Below, in pieces: positions 52,268 through 62,571 of a stretch of DNA of 64,000 bases (position 1 is the stretch's first letter; each line of letters begins with the position of its first letter). The stretch is from positions 52,886,627 through 52,950,626 of the forward strand of contig NC_077223.1 of the NCBI RefSeq assembly GCF_024763615.1. Direction: 5' to 3'. Made by a program: the position numbers and the translations under genes. The notes beneath the pieces are model-generated. The model worked only from the letters and a program-made list of their open reading frames with translations, had not been told where the DNA came from and made no database searches. The DNA comes from Phlebotomus papatasi. Its lineage: Eukaryota > Arthropoda > Insecta > Diptera > Psychodidae.

Positions 52268-55200
52268 TCATGAAGCAATATGAAATACCAGTGCTCCACC
52301 TAATATCCAGTGACCAGCAAATCCTAAATGCCGCCACTTATCCCAAACAGCACCACCTGCTGATGCAATAGAAGTATGCTGAGTACCGTCAAAAAGTGCT
52401 CCTAAGTATGTAAGTTGCAGTAGGGCCACAGCTCCAAACATTACATTAATTGCAATTGTTCTGATCCCTCGATGAGTATGTTTGCAATTTGTGCATTTCC
52501 TTGCTGCAACGCAGGCCCTAAATACCGAAGCAACTTTTCGCCGAACGCTGAATTCCGCCCAGGATGCCGTAGCCAAGTGCATAAGAACTGCCACAAGAGG
52601 TGGACTGAGGCCATGAAGTAAAGCTGATACGAGGTAGGTAATTAGGAGAGCAACAGTAGCCCCACGATTCCGATAGATTTCAAAGACATATCGCTTGAGC
52701 CAGATGTGCATTGGGATGTTCCAGGATACAGCCACATCTACAAGAGACCGTGGTACTTCGACGGCTAATGCGTGAACAATGGGTCGTGAGTCAGAACTGG
52801 CTACGATTGAGGAAGCACGAGCGACGTGGCTGACAAAGTAGTGACCTAGGCGAAAAGCTAGAGCGTCCCTATAAGCTTCCAGCCATCTCCAAGAGGAAGA
52901 TACAAGTGATGCTACTAAACAGTTTGAGGTAAGGAGAGTAAAACCAGCTACAAACAGCGACCAGAGACATAAAATCGAATCCTAATAATAATAATAACAA
53001 TAATTAATAAATGAAAAGATCGTTGGGTTTGCGCTTCTTATAAAACTATTTTACCTGAAGAGTAAAGAATGCTCTTCGAGGTGTCACTGTATAATCTTCC
53101 AGAGGTCTCCAAGGGCCAAAGATCAGGGATGGTGGGTGCATGAGGTACCCAATGGTTGTATACCAAGGTATAGTAATCCCATCCATAGCCAGAGAGATAC
53201 CTTTCATCGCAATTCCCATATTAACACCCCTGATCTGTTGCCAGCGATCAGTGTCTGAATCAAGGACTTCAAGGAGAATGGGAGCTAATAGGGCAATTAT
53301 CACATAGATGCTGCATGAAATTAGACGATACTGCAGACAAATCAAAAGAATAACATGGAGCAAGATCAACACTGCAACCCACGTTCCATTTGGTCCTATT
53401 ATGAAGGCAAGAAGAAGGGAACCAAACAAAGTACTTATGAGATCACGCCAAGCAGTTCCATATCTCACTGAAAAATATAATAATCCTTATTAAATGAAAA
53501 TCAAACAATTATCAATTAATATTATATATTCAGTCAGTTCTTGTATAAGGAAAATTCAGATACTATTTAAGAAGCTATATTTAAAAACTTTTCTTACCAA
53601 AAGTCTTCTGAATTTTAATCGAGAAAATTGCAATATTTCAGTCTATCATAAACACATAACTGCCCATTCATAGCTGGAGTTTGATTCTACAATAGTGTCT
53701 TGGATAAATGTAACTTCTGTAACTTTTGCACAAAAAATCGTTGACGTTCGAAGAATTCAAACCCAATTTCGAATAATTTCCCCACAAGGTTGAGAAAATT
53801 TTAAAATACTCCCTCCATTCCGAATTTTTGTACTTTTTTCGGAACAATATTTAGCAAACGTACTGCTTTTTTCGGAACAGAGGGAGTATCACATTAAAGA
53901 ACCGTTAAAAGAATTATTCATTTATTATGAGAGGAATTATAATGGAAAAAGAACATTAAGAGCGCCATTGCTTTATTTTTCTTCACAACTAGGGTAAGTG
54001 TGCCAAATTGCGGCATTGTTGCATGCAAGCGACAAAGTCTCAAGTTTGAAATGTAATATTTTTAATAAAAATTTAATATTTTTGTTACTCTTTTATAAGG
54101 AATGTTGCTTGGAACCTTGCAGACAATTTATCATCTTTATTTTCTCTAAAATCATTCTTAATACATTTTAAAATGAATAAAAATGTAGATATAGCATTGG
54201 TGGCCTATTTCGGCCACCTTCATTCTCATAGTTCCTTGCCCTTCCAGAATTCTTTAAATATCATTTTCAGATCATCTTGTTCGTCGAAGCTACATTTTTT
54301 TGTTATTTTTTGTATTGTACAATCTCAAGAGTATCCAAAAACTGAAAATTCATAGAAATTCGAGGAACAAAAAATATGGCCGAAATTGCAAGCTGGCCGG
54401 AATTTAGCACACTTACCCTAAGTGATTACTGATTCCCGAGATCGAAATTCGAGCAGAAAGTATTTCAGCCGCCGAACGGACAACACGAAAAGTAAAAAAA
54501 AAGTCTTTTCCTTTGGATTTAGAAACGAATCATCGAATTTTTAAAATTCTACCTTCGACAGTAGAAATTGACTACCCATAAGTATAGCGAAAAATTCTCA
54601 TTTCTTCATAATCTTCTTCTATTTTATATAAGGCTGTCGGACTCAGTCGGGTCCATCCAAAAAATTTTCACGACGTAAATTTTTAATAATTTTTACGTAT
54701 TAACTTGATTAGATTTGACAGCCACAAATTTCAGAGACATAATTCCGGATTTTTTGTTGTGGAAGAAATATTCGTCATGTCTTGTTCTAAAAAGATAAAT
54801 ACCTCTAACGTATCCGATGAAGCCGGATTGTCTAATGGAATTTATCCGAAGGACTGCCTGGCTCAATACACAATACCCGTAAGGGACAAACATAAAGGGG
54901 ATACATAAGGGGCCCAAATGGAGGCCTGGATGCAGCTGGCGAGTTGGCGAGGACATAATACACGAGGAGGATGGGGCGGCTGTAGCTGAGACTGGAGCTG
55001 AACGTGTATGGATGGAAGCCGCTTGCTGCCCCCAAAATGAATCTATCTATCTATCTAACGTATCCGGAAGGTGTTTATATCCCTAATGCCCAACGCACAA
55101 TGACTTTGGTTTTGTAAACATATTTTTGACATTTCAATGAGAGTGAATGAAACAGAAATCTCGTTTATGATTCTAGGAGCGGAATTCTGTAACAGTATGA

Positions 55201-55972
55201 CAATGTCATATGAGAAATTTTCGTAGTAAATTCGAGAGTAGGAAAACAATGAAACCCAGTGAGCATCGAATAGCTATAGTAAGCAGCTCTCTGGAGGTCT
55301 TAGTAAGTGTTATTATATGAATTTTTAATTAGTTCTTCCGAATTCATCCATTGAAAAAAAATAGAATTTGTCATATAATATTCTCATACTGTTACAAAAT
55401 CCCTTTACGGCATATCCCCCTACAGGATACAGGAGATCTGAGTGTACATACCGTCCACTATAATTTGGAGGGCATTATTCTGCTGTGGTCTATGTACTGG
55501 AAAAATTATCTTATTATAATTATTATATTATATTATTATTATATTATATTAATTATAATATAATAATACCAATTATCTACTTCTAAGATCCCAGAACACG
55601 GAGCTCCTTGCTCCCGATTCACCAATCGAACCAAGAATGACTCCCCTGTCCACGAACATATTCTCTTTACAGTTCCTTTCTAGCAAGGAGAAATAAACTA
55701 ACAATTTTTAAATAACGATCGTTGCAATTTTAGTAAAAAAAAAACTGACTTCTGTACAATTAAAATAAATCATTCTTACCCAAGACGGAGCTAAGGATGC
55801 GATGAAGAGTACATGCAATCAGAATGACTCCCACAGCTGTCCCCATTTGAATTCCTACGGGCACCACACAACCCTCCCATGCACCTTCAAGTCCCCACCC
55901 AACGGGAACTCTGTCCTCGAATTCCTCCGCGTACTCATCACCGTAGTAGTCATCGTAGAGAAACTCTTCCAT
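52268..55972 (-). CDS. por: Porcupine, Wnt O-acyltransferase (MBOAT), three exons
   Basis: Coding segments are 55972-55780, 53467-53055 and about 52982-52268, giving about 439 residues. Porcupine is a multi-pass ER membrane enzyme that attaches palmitoleate to Wnt proteins before secretion. Recognition rests on collinear similarity to animal PORCN: an acidic Tyr-rich N-terminus, WQQIRGVNMGIAMKGISLA, FGPWRPLEDY, SWRWLEAYRDALAFRLGHYF, SWNIPMHIWLKRYVFEIYRN with the conserved Asn (about residue 290), and SALLHGLSPP with the catalytic His (about residue 325). The chosen ATG opens MEEFLYDDYYGDE; upstream codons are in frame but lack an ATG. Exon 1 and exon 2 join in phase. Exon 2 ends at codon boundary CAG|GTAAAA, whereas the canonical acceptor TTATTAG at 52983 leaves one surplus base before the AAT frame of exon 3. 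A repeat-filled 2.3-kb intron separates exons 1 and 2. Confidence 0.9.
53807..53888. mobile_element. Stowaway-like mini-MITE (82 bp) in porcupine intron 1
   Basis: TA-CTCCCTCCATTCCGAA on the left and TTCGGAACAGAGGGAG-TA on the right form inverted ends bordered by TA. This is the terminal signature of Stowaway/Tc1-mariner MITEs (CTCCCTC with TA target). A second TTTTTTCGGAACA direct repeat lies within. Confidence 0.65.
53990..54420. mobile_element. MITE, family 'AGGGTAAGTGTGCC', copy 1
   Basis: 431 bp from TAGGGTAAGTGTGCCAAATT to GAATTTAGCACACTTACCCTA, TA at both edges. Copies at 57419-57846 (opposite orientation) and 60857-61284 align throughout, sharing GGCCACCTTCATTCTCATA and ACATTTTAAAATGAATAAAA. 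It carries no gene. Confidence 0.85.
54817..55053 (+). mobile_element. Retroposon fragment with (TCTA)n tail and 13-bp target duplication
   Basis: The 13-mer TCTAACGTATCCG occurs directly before (54804-54816) and after (55054-55066) this GC-richer 237-bp segment. The segment ends in TCTATCTATCTA. Target duplication plus a simple-repeat tail is the mark of LINE-type retroposition. The plus strand reads open with WRPGCSWRVGEDIIHEEDGA-like and WMEAACCP-like stretches, which might be the C-terminal scrap of a reverse transcriptase protein or a SINE body. Confidence 0.7.
55067..55779. other. Rest of porcupine intron 1
   Basis: It contains the decayed ATGCCCAACGCACAATGACT copy of the MITE at 645 (55084-55150) and an inverted repeat with arms GAATTCTGTAACAGTATGAC (about 55181-55222) and its inverse (about 55360-55405). 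An (ATT)n-like tract lies at about 55507-55567. No exon is seen. Confidence 0.5.
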
Positions 55973-56495
55973 CAGCTGGAATATTGCCGGTAAAAAAAAT
56001 TGCGACAAAAAGCGTGTAAACACAAACTGACAGATACATTACTTCGCAATCGAAGAATCCATGCACTCTGAAGTTCGCAGCGTATGACAACTCAAAAATA
56101 GGGTTCTCTCCCATGGAGAATTTCACAATATTTCGAAATATATTATATCAAACAATATAAGACATTTTTGGTCCTTCTAGCCGGTTAATTATCTATATTA
56201 TACATTATAAAAGACTCAGGTAATGTTTCCCTAAGATATACATTACAGGTAAGAGCAGTAAAAGGTAAGGTCTGGTCATAATTAGTCACAAACCCAACTT
56301 ATTCCAAAAGAGTGTTCGTTGGTGTGGCTTTATATATGAAATTTTCACTGACCCTGAATACTTTTCGATGACTCCGGCACTCTGTCTGTCAGTTTGTACA
56401 GCTGATAATGTTTTGTTGAGCTGGACAACAATGGAGTTTGAGTGAAATTGTGTTCTGAAAAATCTCTATAGCATTCTGCATTTGTCACTTGCACA
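55973..56495. promoter_or_regulatory. Divergent promoter region between porcupine and TMEM104-like gene
   Basis: The two start codons are 523 bp apart and point away from each other. The same dodecamer CTGTCAGTTTGT, containing an initiator TCAGTT, occurs on each strand: minus with A at 56028, about 55 bp before the porcupine ATG, and plus with A at 56391, about 105 bp before the TMEM104 ATG. They are plausible transcription starts 363 bp apart. No TATA box or DPE at the correct spacing was seen. Confidence 0.45.
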
Positions 56496-58663
56496 ATGGC
56501 TGATCCCACCCAGGATGACTATCCCACTTGGGTAAGACATTAGAAATTATCCCTTCAATCCCATATCATTGATTTCTTATTTTCTTTACAGATGGGGATG
56601 GTTTTTGTTTTCAATCTTATCATAGGCACAGGAGCCCTCACACTTCCCGCAGCTTTTTCTAGAGCAGGATGGCTTGGAGGATCCGTGATGGTCCTCCTTG
56701 TGGGCTTTATTTCCTATGTCACAGTGACCTTTGTCATTGAGGCAATGGCCTCAGCCAATGCCATTCTCCACCTTCGAAATGCCCTCAAGCGCCGTGTCGC
56801 CAGAGATGTGAGTGAACTTTTAGGGCATGAGATAAACAGTTCTATTTAAAGTATTTCTTCGTTTTGAAAATAACGATAAAAATAATCTTTCACTTGTTAA
56901 TGCAATGCAATATCTTCTTTTTATAACATATGTATATCTCCCCGTTTACAGAGGCCTGGCGCATCAGACTCTGACACTGACACAGCTGAAAATTCTCCAT
57001 TGGTTACCGATGATGGTGATGGTACACCATTTTCCCTGACCTCTCGCGTAGAAATGGGAGAAATGGCTACTATTTACTTCACGGGAACAGGAGTAGCAGT
57101 ATTCTATCTCTGCCTCGCCATATATCTATATGGTGATCTCAGTATCTACGCCGCAGCAATTGGCACAAGTTTAAAAGATGTCATTTGTACTGCGCCTAAT
57201 ATTACGGATCCTAGTGGTCCTTGCTGGCCTAATCACACTTTCAGGCGCATTGATTGCTACAGAGCTTGTGTTGTAGCTACAGGACTCATACTGGGCCCTT
57301 TTGTATTCTTCAACGTCCAGAAAACCAAATATATTCAGATTCTCACAGTTATATTTCGGTGGTTCGGTAAGTAATTTTTTTTATTTTATGGAACAGTCTA
57401 ATAGAGCAAATTAAGGATTAGGGTAAGTGTGCCTAATTCCGGCCAGTTTGCAATTTCGGCCACCTTTTTTGTTCCTTGAATTTCCATGAACTTTTAGATT
57501 TTACATACTCTAAAGATTATACAATGCAAAAGAATAACAAAAAATATAGCTTTGACAAACGAGATGACGTGAAAAAGATATTGAAAGAATTCCCGAAGGG
57601 CAAGGAACTATGAGAATGAAGGTGGCCGAAATAGGGCACCAAAGCTGTCTATATTTTTATTCATTTTAAAATGTATTAAGAATGATCTTAGAGTAAATAA
57701 AGACGGTGAACTCTTTATAAGGTTCCATGCAACACTCTTTCAGAAGAAAGAATAAAAAAATCAATTTGTATTCAAAATATTACATTTCATACTTGAGACT
57801 TTGACGCTTGCATGCAACTATGCCGAAATTAGGCACACTTACCCTACTTATCTATAAATTTAATATAATTAGACGAATAGTCAACATAACTTATTAATTT
57901 ATTTACAGCTTTCACTTCCATGATCGTTATGGCTGTTTCACGGTTAATTAGTGACGGAGTCCAGGGACATCCTGGTCCTGTGGTACCTTCTGGAATTCCG
58001 AGCCTCTTTGGAACTTGCATCTATTCCTTCATGTGTCACCATTCCCTTCCAAGTCTCCTAGCTCCTGTTAGAGAAAAACGTCACCTAACTTGGCAACTTC
58101 CACTAGATTTTGTCCTCATCGCCATCTTTTACATCCTATTGGCTCTCACAGGTGTTTTTGCCTTTGATCGCCTCGATGATTTATACACCCTCAACTTCCT
58201 TGAGAATCCTGGCGAAGGATTCACTCGCGTGATTGACTACTTCCTAGCCCTGTTCCCCGTCTTCACGCTAAGTGCAAGTCTTCCCATTGTTGCCATCACC
58301 TTAAAACACAATCTCGAAGCAATCTTGGTAGCAGGTCGACGTACTTCACTGGCATGTCGCGCTCTTCTTCCACTTTTGGCACTTTTGCCGGCATTTGCTG
58401 TAACTCTACTAACTGACAGTTTGAGCTCTCTGGTCGGCTTTACAGGAACTTACGCAGGTGCTGGAGTGCAATATATAACACCTGTGGCTTTGGTATACTG
58501 TGCACGCAGGCAGATTGCTACTGTTATGCCATCAGCTCCTGTAAATCCCCACCGATCTCCATTTTACAGTAATAAGTGGCTCCTCATTGTGGTACTCTGG
58601 TGTGCTCTAGGAGTCGTGCTAGTGACTGTCAACTTTTTCACAAGGGTTGCTAATCCACCGTGA
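56496..58663 (+). CDS. TMEM104-like multi-pass membrane protein (amino acid transporter fold)
   Basis: Exons 56496-56531, 56592-56807, 56952-57366 and 57909-58663 join in phase to 1422 nt, 473 residues, close to the vertebrate TMEM104 length. The protein belongs to the amino acid/auxin permease-like superfamily (SLC32/36/38 relatives). The first membrane helix has the family motif NLIIGTGALTLP at residues 20-31, followed by AFSRAGWLGG and FVIEAMASANA as in TMEM104. A Ser/Asp/Thr-rich acidic loop follows (residues 88-105), then helices from about residue 124 and a luminal Cys-containing loop with two N-glycosylation sequons (N167, N178). The C-terminal half contains FGTCIYSFMCHHSLPSLLAP and HNLEAIL. 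Its substrate is not established. A poly(A) signal AATAAA at 58679 lies only 16 nt after the stop. Intron 3 hosts a MITE. Confidence 0.9.
57419..57846. mobile_element. MITE, family 'AGGGTAAGTGTGCC', copy 2 (in TMEM104 intron 3)
   Basis: 428 bp from TAGGGTAAGTGTGCCTAATT to AATTAGGCACACTTACCCTA, TA at both edges, reverse orientation relative to copies 1 and 3. It fills most of the 542-bp intron, so the ancestral intron was probably about 115 bp. Confidence 0.85.
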
Positions 58664-59279
58664 AAAATTTTATTGCCAAATAAAAAGATATTTTGAATTT
58701 TGAAAACATTTTGGAAGTTTTTCTTCAGATTAAATATTTTTGGTCAGTAAATGGTACAAAATTCTTTAGAAATCATTTTTTTTTAATTTATTAAAGGCTG
58801 CACTTTCGGTAAAAATTCTACGTAGAAGTGAAAAATGGTAAGCAAAAAAATGTAAATTGGTAAAAAGTGAAATATTATCGGAAAGACACAGTTAACAAAT
58901 TATGAATCATTTACATTTTTTACTTACCAAATTTTCTAATTTACTTACCAAAAATGCTTTGCCCTACGTAATTACAGTAGACTCTCTTTCAATCGGGCAT
59001 TTGGGGCAAAATGTCATCCGATTTATCGATAGATTTTGGCATCAAAGTCATAGTAAATTAAACGAAAAGCGCTTAATTATAAAGAATCAAGATAAAATTA
59101 TAGGAACTAACAGCGAATTTAAGTAAATTTCCTTAAAAATTAAACGTGAAAATTGTCAATAAAATTTCTCCCTCGATTGAAAAAGAGACGATTGAGTAGG
59201 AGTCTACTTATACTGTATGCTGAAGTTGCCGAGATATGGATTTGATAATTTTCCTTTTTTTTGGAATATTTATATTTAG
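58664..59279. other. 3' flank of the TMEM104-like gene
   Basis: AATAAA at 58679-58684 probably ends the transcript. Beyond it nothing is recognised; a 74-codon frame at 58902-59126 has no known domain. Confidence 0.5.
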
Positions 59280-60159
59280 GAGTTTTTGAGAAAAATGGGT
59301 TTGAATTCTGACGCTATCGCAGCGCCACATGTAATGACTTTAAACTTTCATCTGAAGGTGTTCATCGAGACGAAACCAAAAACCAAAATTTAGTTTAAAA
59401 TGTTAATTAGAACCGGAGATAGAGGCCGGTCAATTTTCGAAATTCAACCTCTTATAGCTCGGGTGAGGTGCTAACGTTCGACTTAAGTATTTTTTGTTTG
59501 ATAGGTATAATCAGCGGCTATAACATACTAAAATTTCAGCCCGATGCACAATGGAGTTTTTGAGTTATTTAACAAAGAAAATCGATTTTTTTTCTTTTTA
59601 CAAATAGCGCCCCTAGCAGTAGTTTTATGAACTTGCGATGTTAGAAGGGGAAGTTCAAAAATTTCCAAAATGCCCTCAATTTTTAAATTCTGACAATTAG
59701 AACCCGAGTTATGGAAATTTTAAGAAACTTATTTTGATCACTTATACTTATAGCTTGGGTCAGGAGGTCACGGAACCTTAAGTTTAGTACTATTTGAAAC
59801 CTCTAAGGCCCAGCTCAGATATAACATACAAAAAATTGAGATCGATCGACGCCATAGGGGCTGAGTTATTGAGAAAACAAAATTTGGAGGTATTCAAAAT
59901 GGCGGAAGGAGGGGAGGGGGCAGGGTGCCAATGAACGTTTTTGCAATTTTCACTCGATGTATAACCTTTGACGAAAATGGGAAGTCGATATCTCTCTTAG
60001 TTTAGAAGATATTAAGATATTAAGCGGTACGGAAACGGTTTTTAGCCATCCATATATTCGTGATCAGGAAGTGACCTAACACATTTTGGAAAACTTGGCG
60101 CTAATCGGAGGACATTTGTTAGGATTATAGTAGGTGAGATTGTTAAGAATCGCACCTAA
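59280..60159 (+). mobile_element. Phrase-built repeat, 5'-truncated copy D
   Basis: Aligns with the right half of the 1.8-kb family, from TTTTGAGAAAAATGGGTTTG onwards. It contains GAACCGGAGATAGAGGCCGG, ACATACTAAAATTT at 59523 and CAAAATGGCGGAAGGAGGGG, and ends in GTGAGATTgTTAAGAATCGCAC and CTAA. The GGCC/GGAC tract has been lost. Confidence 0.75.
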
Positions 60160-60332
60160 TACGGTTGAATCATTCCTAATGATGGGTTTTCAAGATCAAA
60201 GGTTAGAAAGACTTTTAGGGGGTGTAATTCTCATCTGAATGGTATAGTGTTTGGGTTTGTTTGCATTGCCTTTCAATTCTCGGTGAAACTGAACTGATAA
60301 CTAATTTTTATCCGAAATTAAATTATATTACC

Positions 60333-60553
60333 TAGGGAGAGGTGGGGTTACTTTGAGCTGTGAGGCTAGATTGTTATACGACTTTTCCGCCTATTTCTAA
60401 ATGAAGCTGGTCCTTACAATTATTTTATTTAGATCCACATTTATTTTGTCTATTCGAATTACATCATATTGAAACCCAGTTTTCTTTAAAAATATGCGAA
60501 AAAATCGTATAACAATGTAGCCCCACAGTTCAAAGTAGCCCCACCTCCTCCTA
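60333..60553. mobile_element. Foldback MITE, GGGGTTACTTTGA variant
   Basis: TAGGGAGAGGTGGGGTTACT...AGCTGTG at the left is mirrored by CACAGTTCAAAGTAGCCCCA...CCTCCTCCTA at the right. It has the layout and size (221 bp) of the GGGGCACC family but distinct arms, so it is a sister family. TA at both ends. Confidence 0.7.
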
Positions 60554-60856
60554 CTCCTGAGATATTTTGGGCAAAGTTTTGAGTGATTGATGATAAATCG
60601 GTTGTGAACCGATAAGTAATTTTCGTTTTTGCAAGGCCCTAGCTCCGCTTCTAATTTTCAGAATTTGGTCGTTGGGGCGGGCGTTTAAAAAAAATTCGTG
60701 AAATGCCACATCTACTTCTAACCCTTCTGATATTGAAAAAACGTGAAATCATTTTTAGGCACGGCATTATTAAAAAGAAAACTTTCAAATGGTTAAAGTT
60801 CTTTTCAAAGGCACTAGGGATGCTCTGCTTAAAATCGAGTTCAAACAAAAATAAAT

Positions 60857-61284
60857 TAGGGTAAGTGTGCCAAATTTCGGCATAGTTCCATGCAAGCGCC
60901 GAAGTCTCAAGTTTGAAATGTAATATTTTTAATACACATTGATTTTTTATTCCTTCTTCTTAAGGAGTGTTGCTTGGAACCTTGTAAACAGTTTACCGTC
61001 TTTATTTGCTCTAAAATCATTCTTAATACATTTAAAAATAAATAAAAATGTTGGCATAGCTTTGGTGCCTTATTTCGGCCACCTTCATTCTCATAAATTT
61101 TTGCCTTTCGGGAATTCTCCCAAAGCCTTTTTCACGTCATCTCGTTTATCGAAGAAATATTTTTTGTTATTTTTTGCATTGTATAATCTTTAGAGTATGT
61201 AAAAACTAAAAATTCATGGAAATTTGAGGAACATAAAAGGTGGCCGGAATTGCAAGCTGGCAGGAATTTGACACACTTTCCCTA
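60857..61284. mobile_element. MITE, family 'AGGGTAAGTGTGCC', copy 3
   Basis: 428 bp from TAGGGTAAGTGTGCCAAATT to GAATTTGACACACTTTCCCTA, TA at both edges, same orientation as copy 1 and aligned along the whole length. Confidence 0.85.
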
Positions 61285-61289
61285 CATTA

Positions 61290-61655
61290 TCTCAACTACG
61301 AGCAACCGCTTGAGATCAAATTCTTCGACAAAATTAAAGAGAATATTCTTGTCTACATTTCACTCATGTATTACTTCTCTGTGAGTACAACCAAATTCTA
61401 GATATAATATTTTGGTTTGAATACAGAATTTGGGGAATTGCCAATAATGACGAAAACCGAAAAGCCCTTAATAAAAATGAAATGAAATACAGAATTTTTA
61501 TTTATTTCACGAATTTGACTCAACATTACCGCATATAATGTCTTCAAACTCCCAAATTCGGATCTAAATCGAATTTTCGTGCATGCTGAATTGATTCATT
61601 TTAAAAATCTTATCGACAACAAGCTGATCTAAGCATTATCACTAGCTCTAATTGA
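61290..61655 (-). mobile_element. Phrase-built repeat, old left-end fragment (copy F)
   Basis: Diverged reverse-oriented match to the left part of the 1.8-kb family. Shared blocks are CTACATTTCACTCATGTATTA, GATATAATATTTTGGTTTGA, TTTCACGAATTTGACTCAA, and GATCTAAATCGAATTTTCGTGCATGC. It ends near GCTGATCTAAGCATTATC, which resembles the left end of copy E. Confidence 0.6.
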
Positions 61656-62571
61656 TTAATCAATGTCATCCGAATGGTTAATGAGCTATTTTATGGATTT
61701 AATGTCATTTTTATATGCCTTACTACAATACGTTATTCATCCTAGTCATTGTAATGCAATGATAATTGTTTGAGTAATGGAGCAATAATGTGAGTTGTAA
61801 AAATTTGATGCTCGGTCAAGCATGAAGTATTTCATTGCTCAGAGTCAAAGTGAGATTGTAATAATCTTTTAATTTTGATACTGCTAAGGATCGTTTTTCA
61901 ATAGAATTTCGAAATTTTAAATTTTGACAAAGATCTCTCAGGTATTTACTTAATAGTTTTTTTTTTGGTTTTTTAAAATAATTTTTAAAAGAAGAGATTT
62001 ATCAAACAGGTGTACAGATACACATGACTAAATGAACGATGGATTAACTTATTTATTTCCTAACTTTCTTTTAATAAATTTATAATTTTCCGTCTGTTAT
62101 ATTGTAAAACTCATTAATTACGATTTTTGAGTAATTTTTAAAAGTAGTTCAGAAGATGATTTTTGTACAATTAATTAGAGAATCCTCACGACTGTCATGA
62201 CTTCGTTCAAATGCTTGGGGGTACAAATTTAATCGCTGCAACATCTGCAACTGTAGATAAACTCAATTGTAATAAACTATTTGCCAATCTGAAATTTATC
62301 ATTTCCAAAATAAAATTTTGTATAAAAAGTGACCTCGGGGCAAGTCATTAACTCTTGAATAAAATTTTTGATAAAGCTTTTTCATGGTAATTGGACAATT
62401 AGTGGTTTTATTTTCACTTACAAAAATAGACTCTGGTAGAAAACGCAAAAGCTTCAAAATGAAAATCATTCGATTTAGCGAAAGCATTATATTTGCGATG
62501 GTAATTCCACTCAAAACAAATCTGAAACAATAAATACAAATTGAACAACTAATATAAAATTCTTTAATAAT
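61656..62571. other. Intergenic, 3' of the CUB-like gene
   Basis: No gene is recognised. The 71-codon minus-strand frame at 62299-62514 has no domain I know; part of this stretch may be 3' UTR of the gene ending at 62572. Confidence 0.4.
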
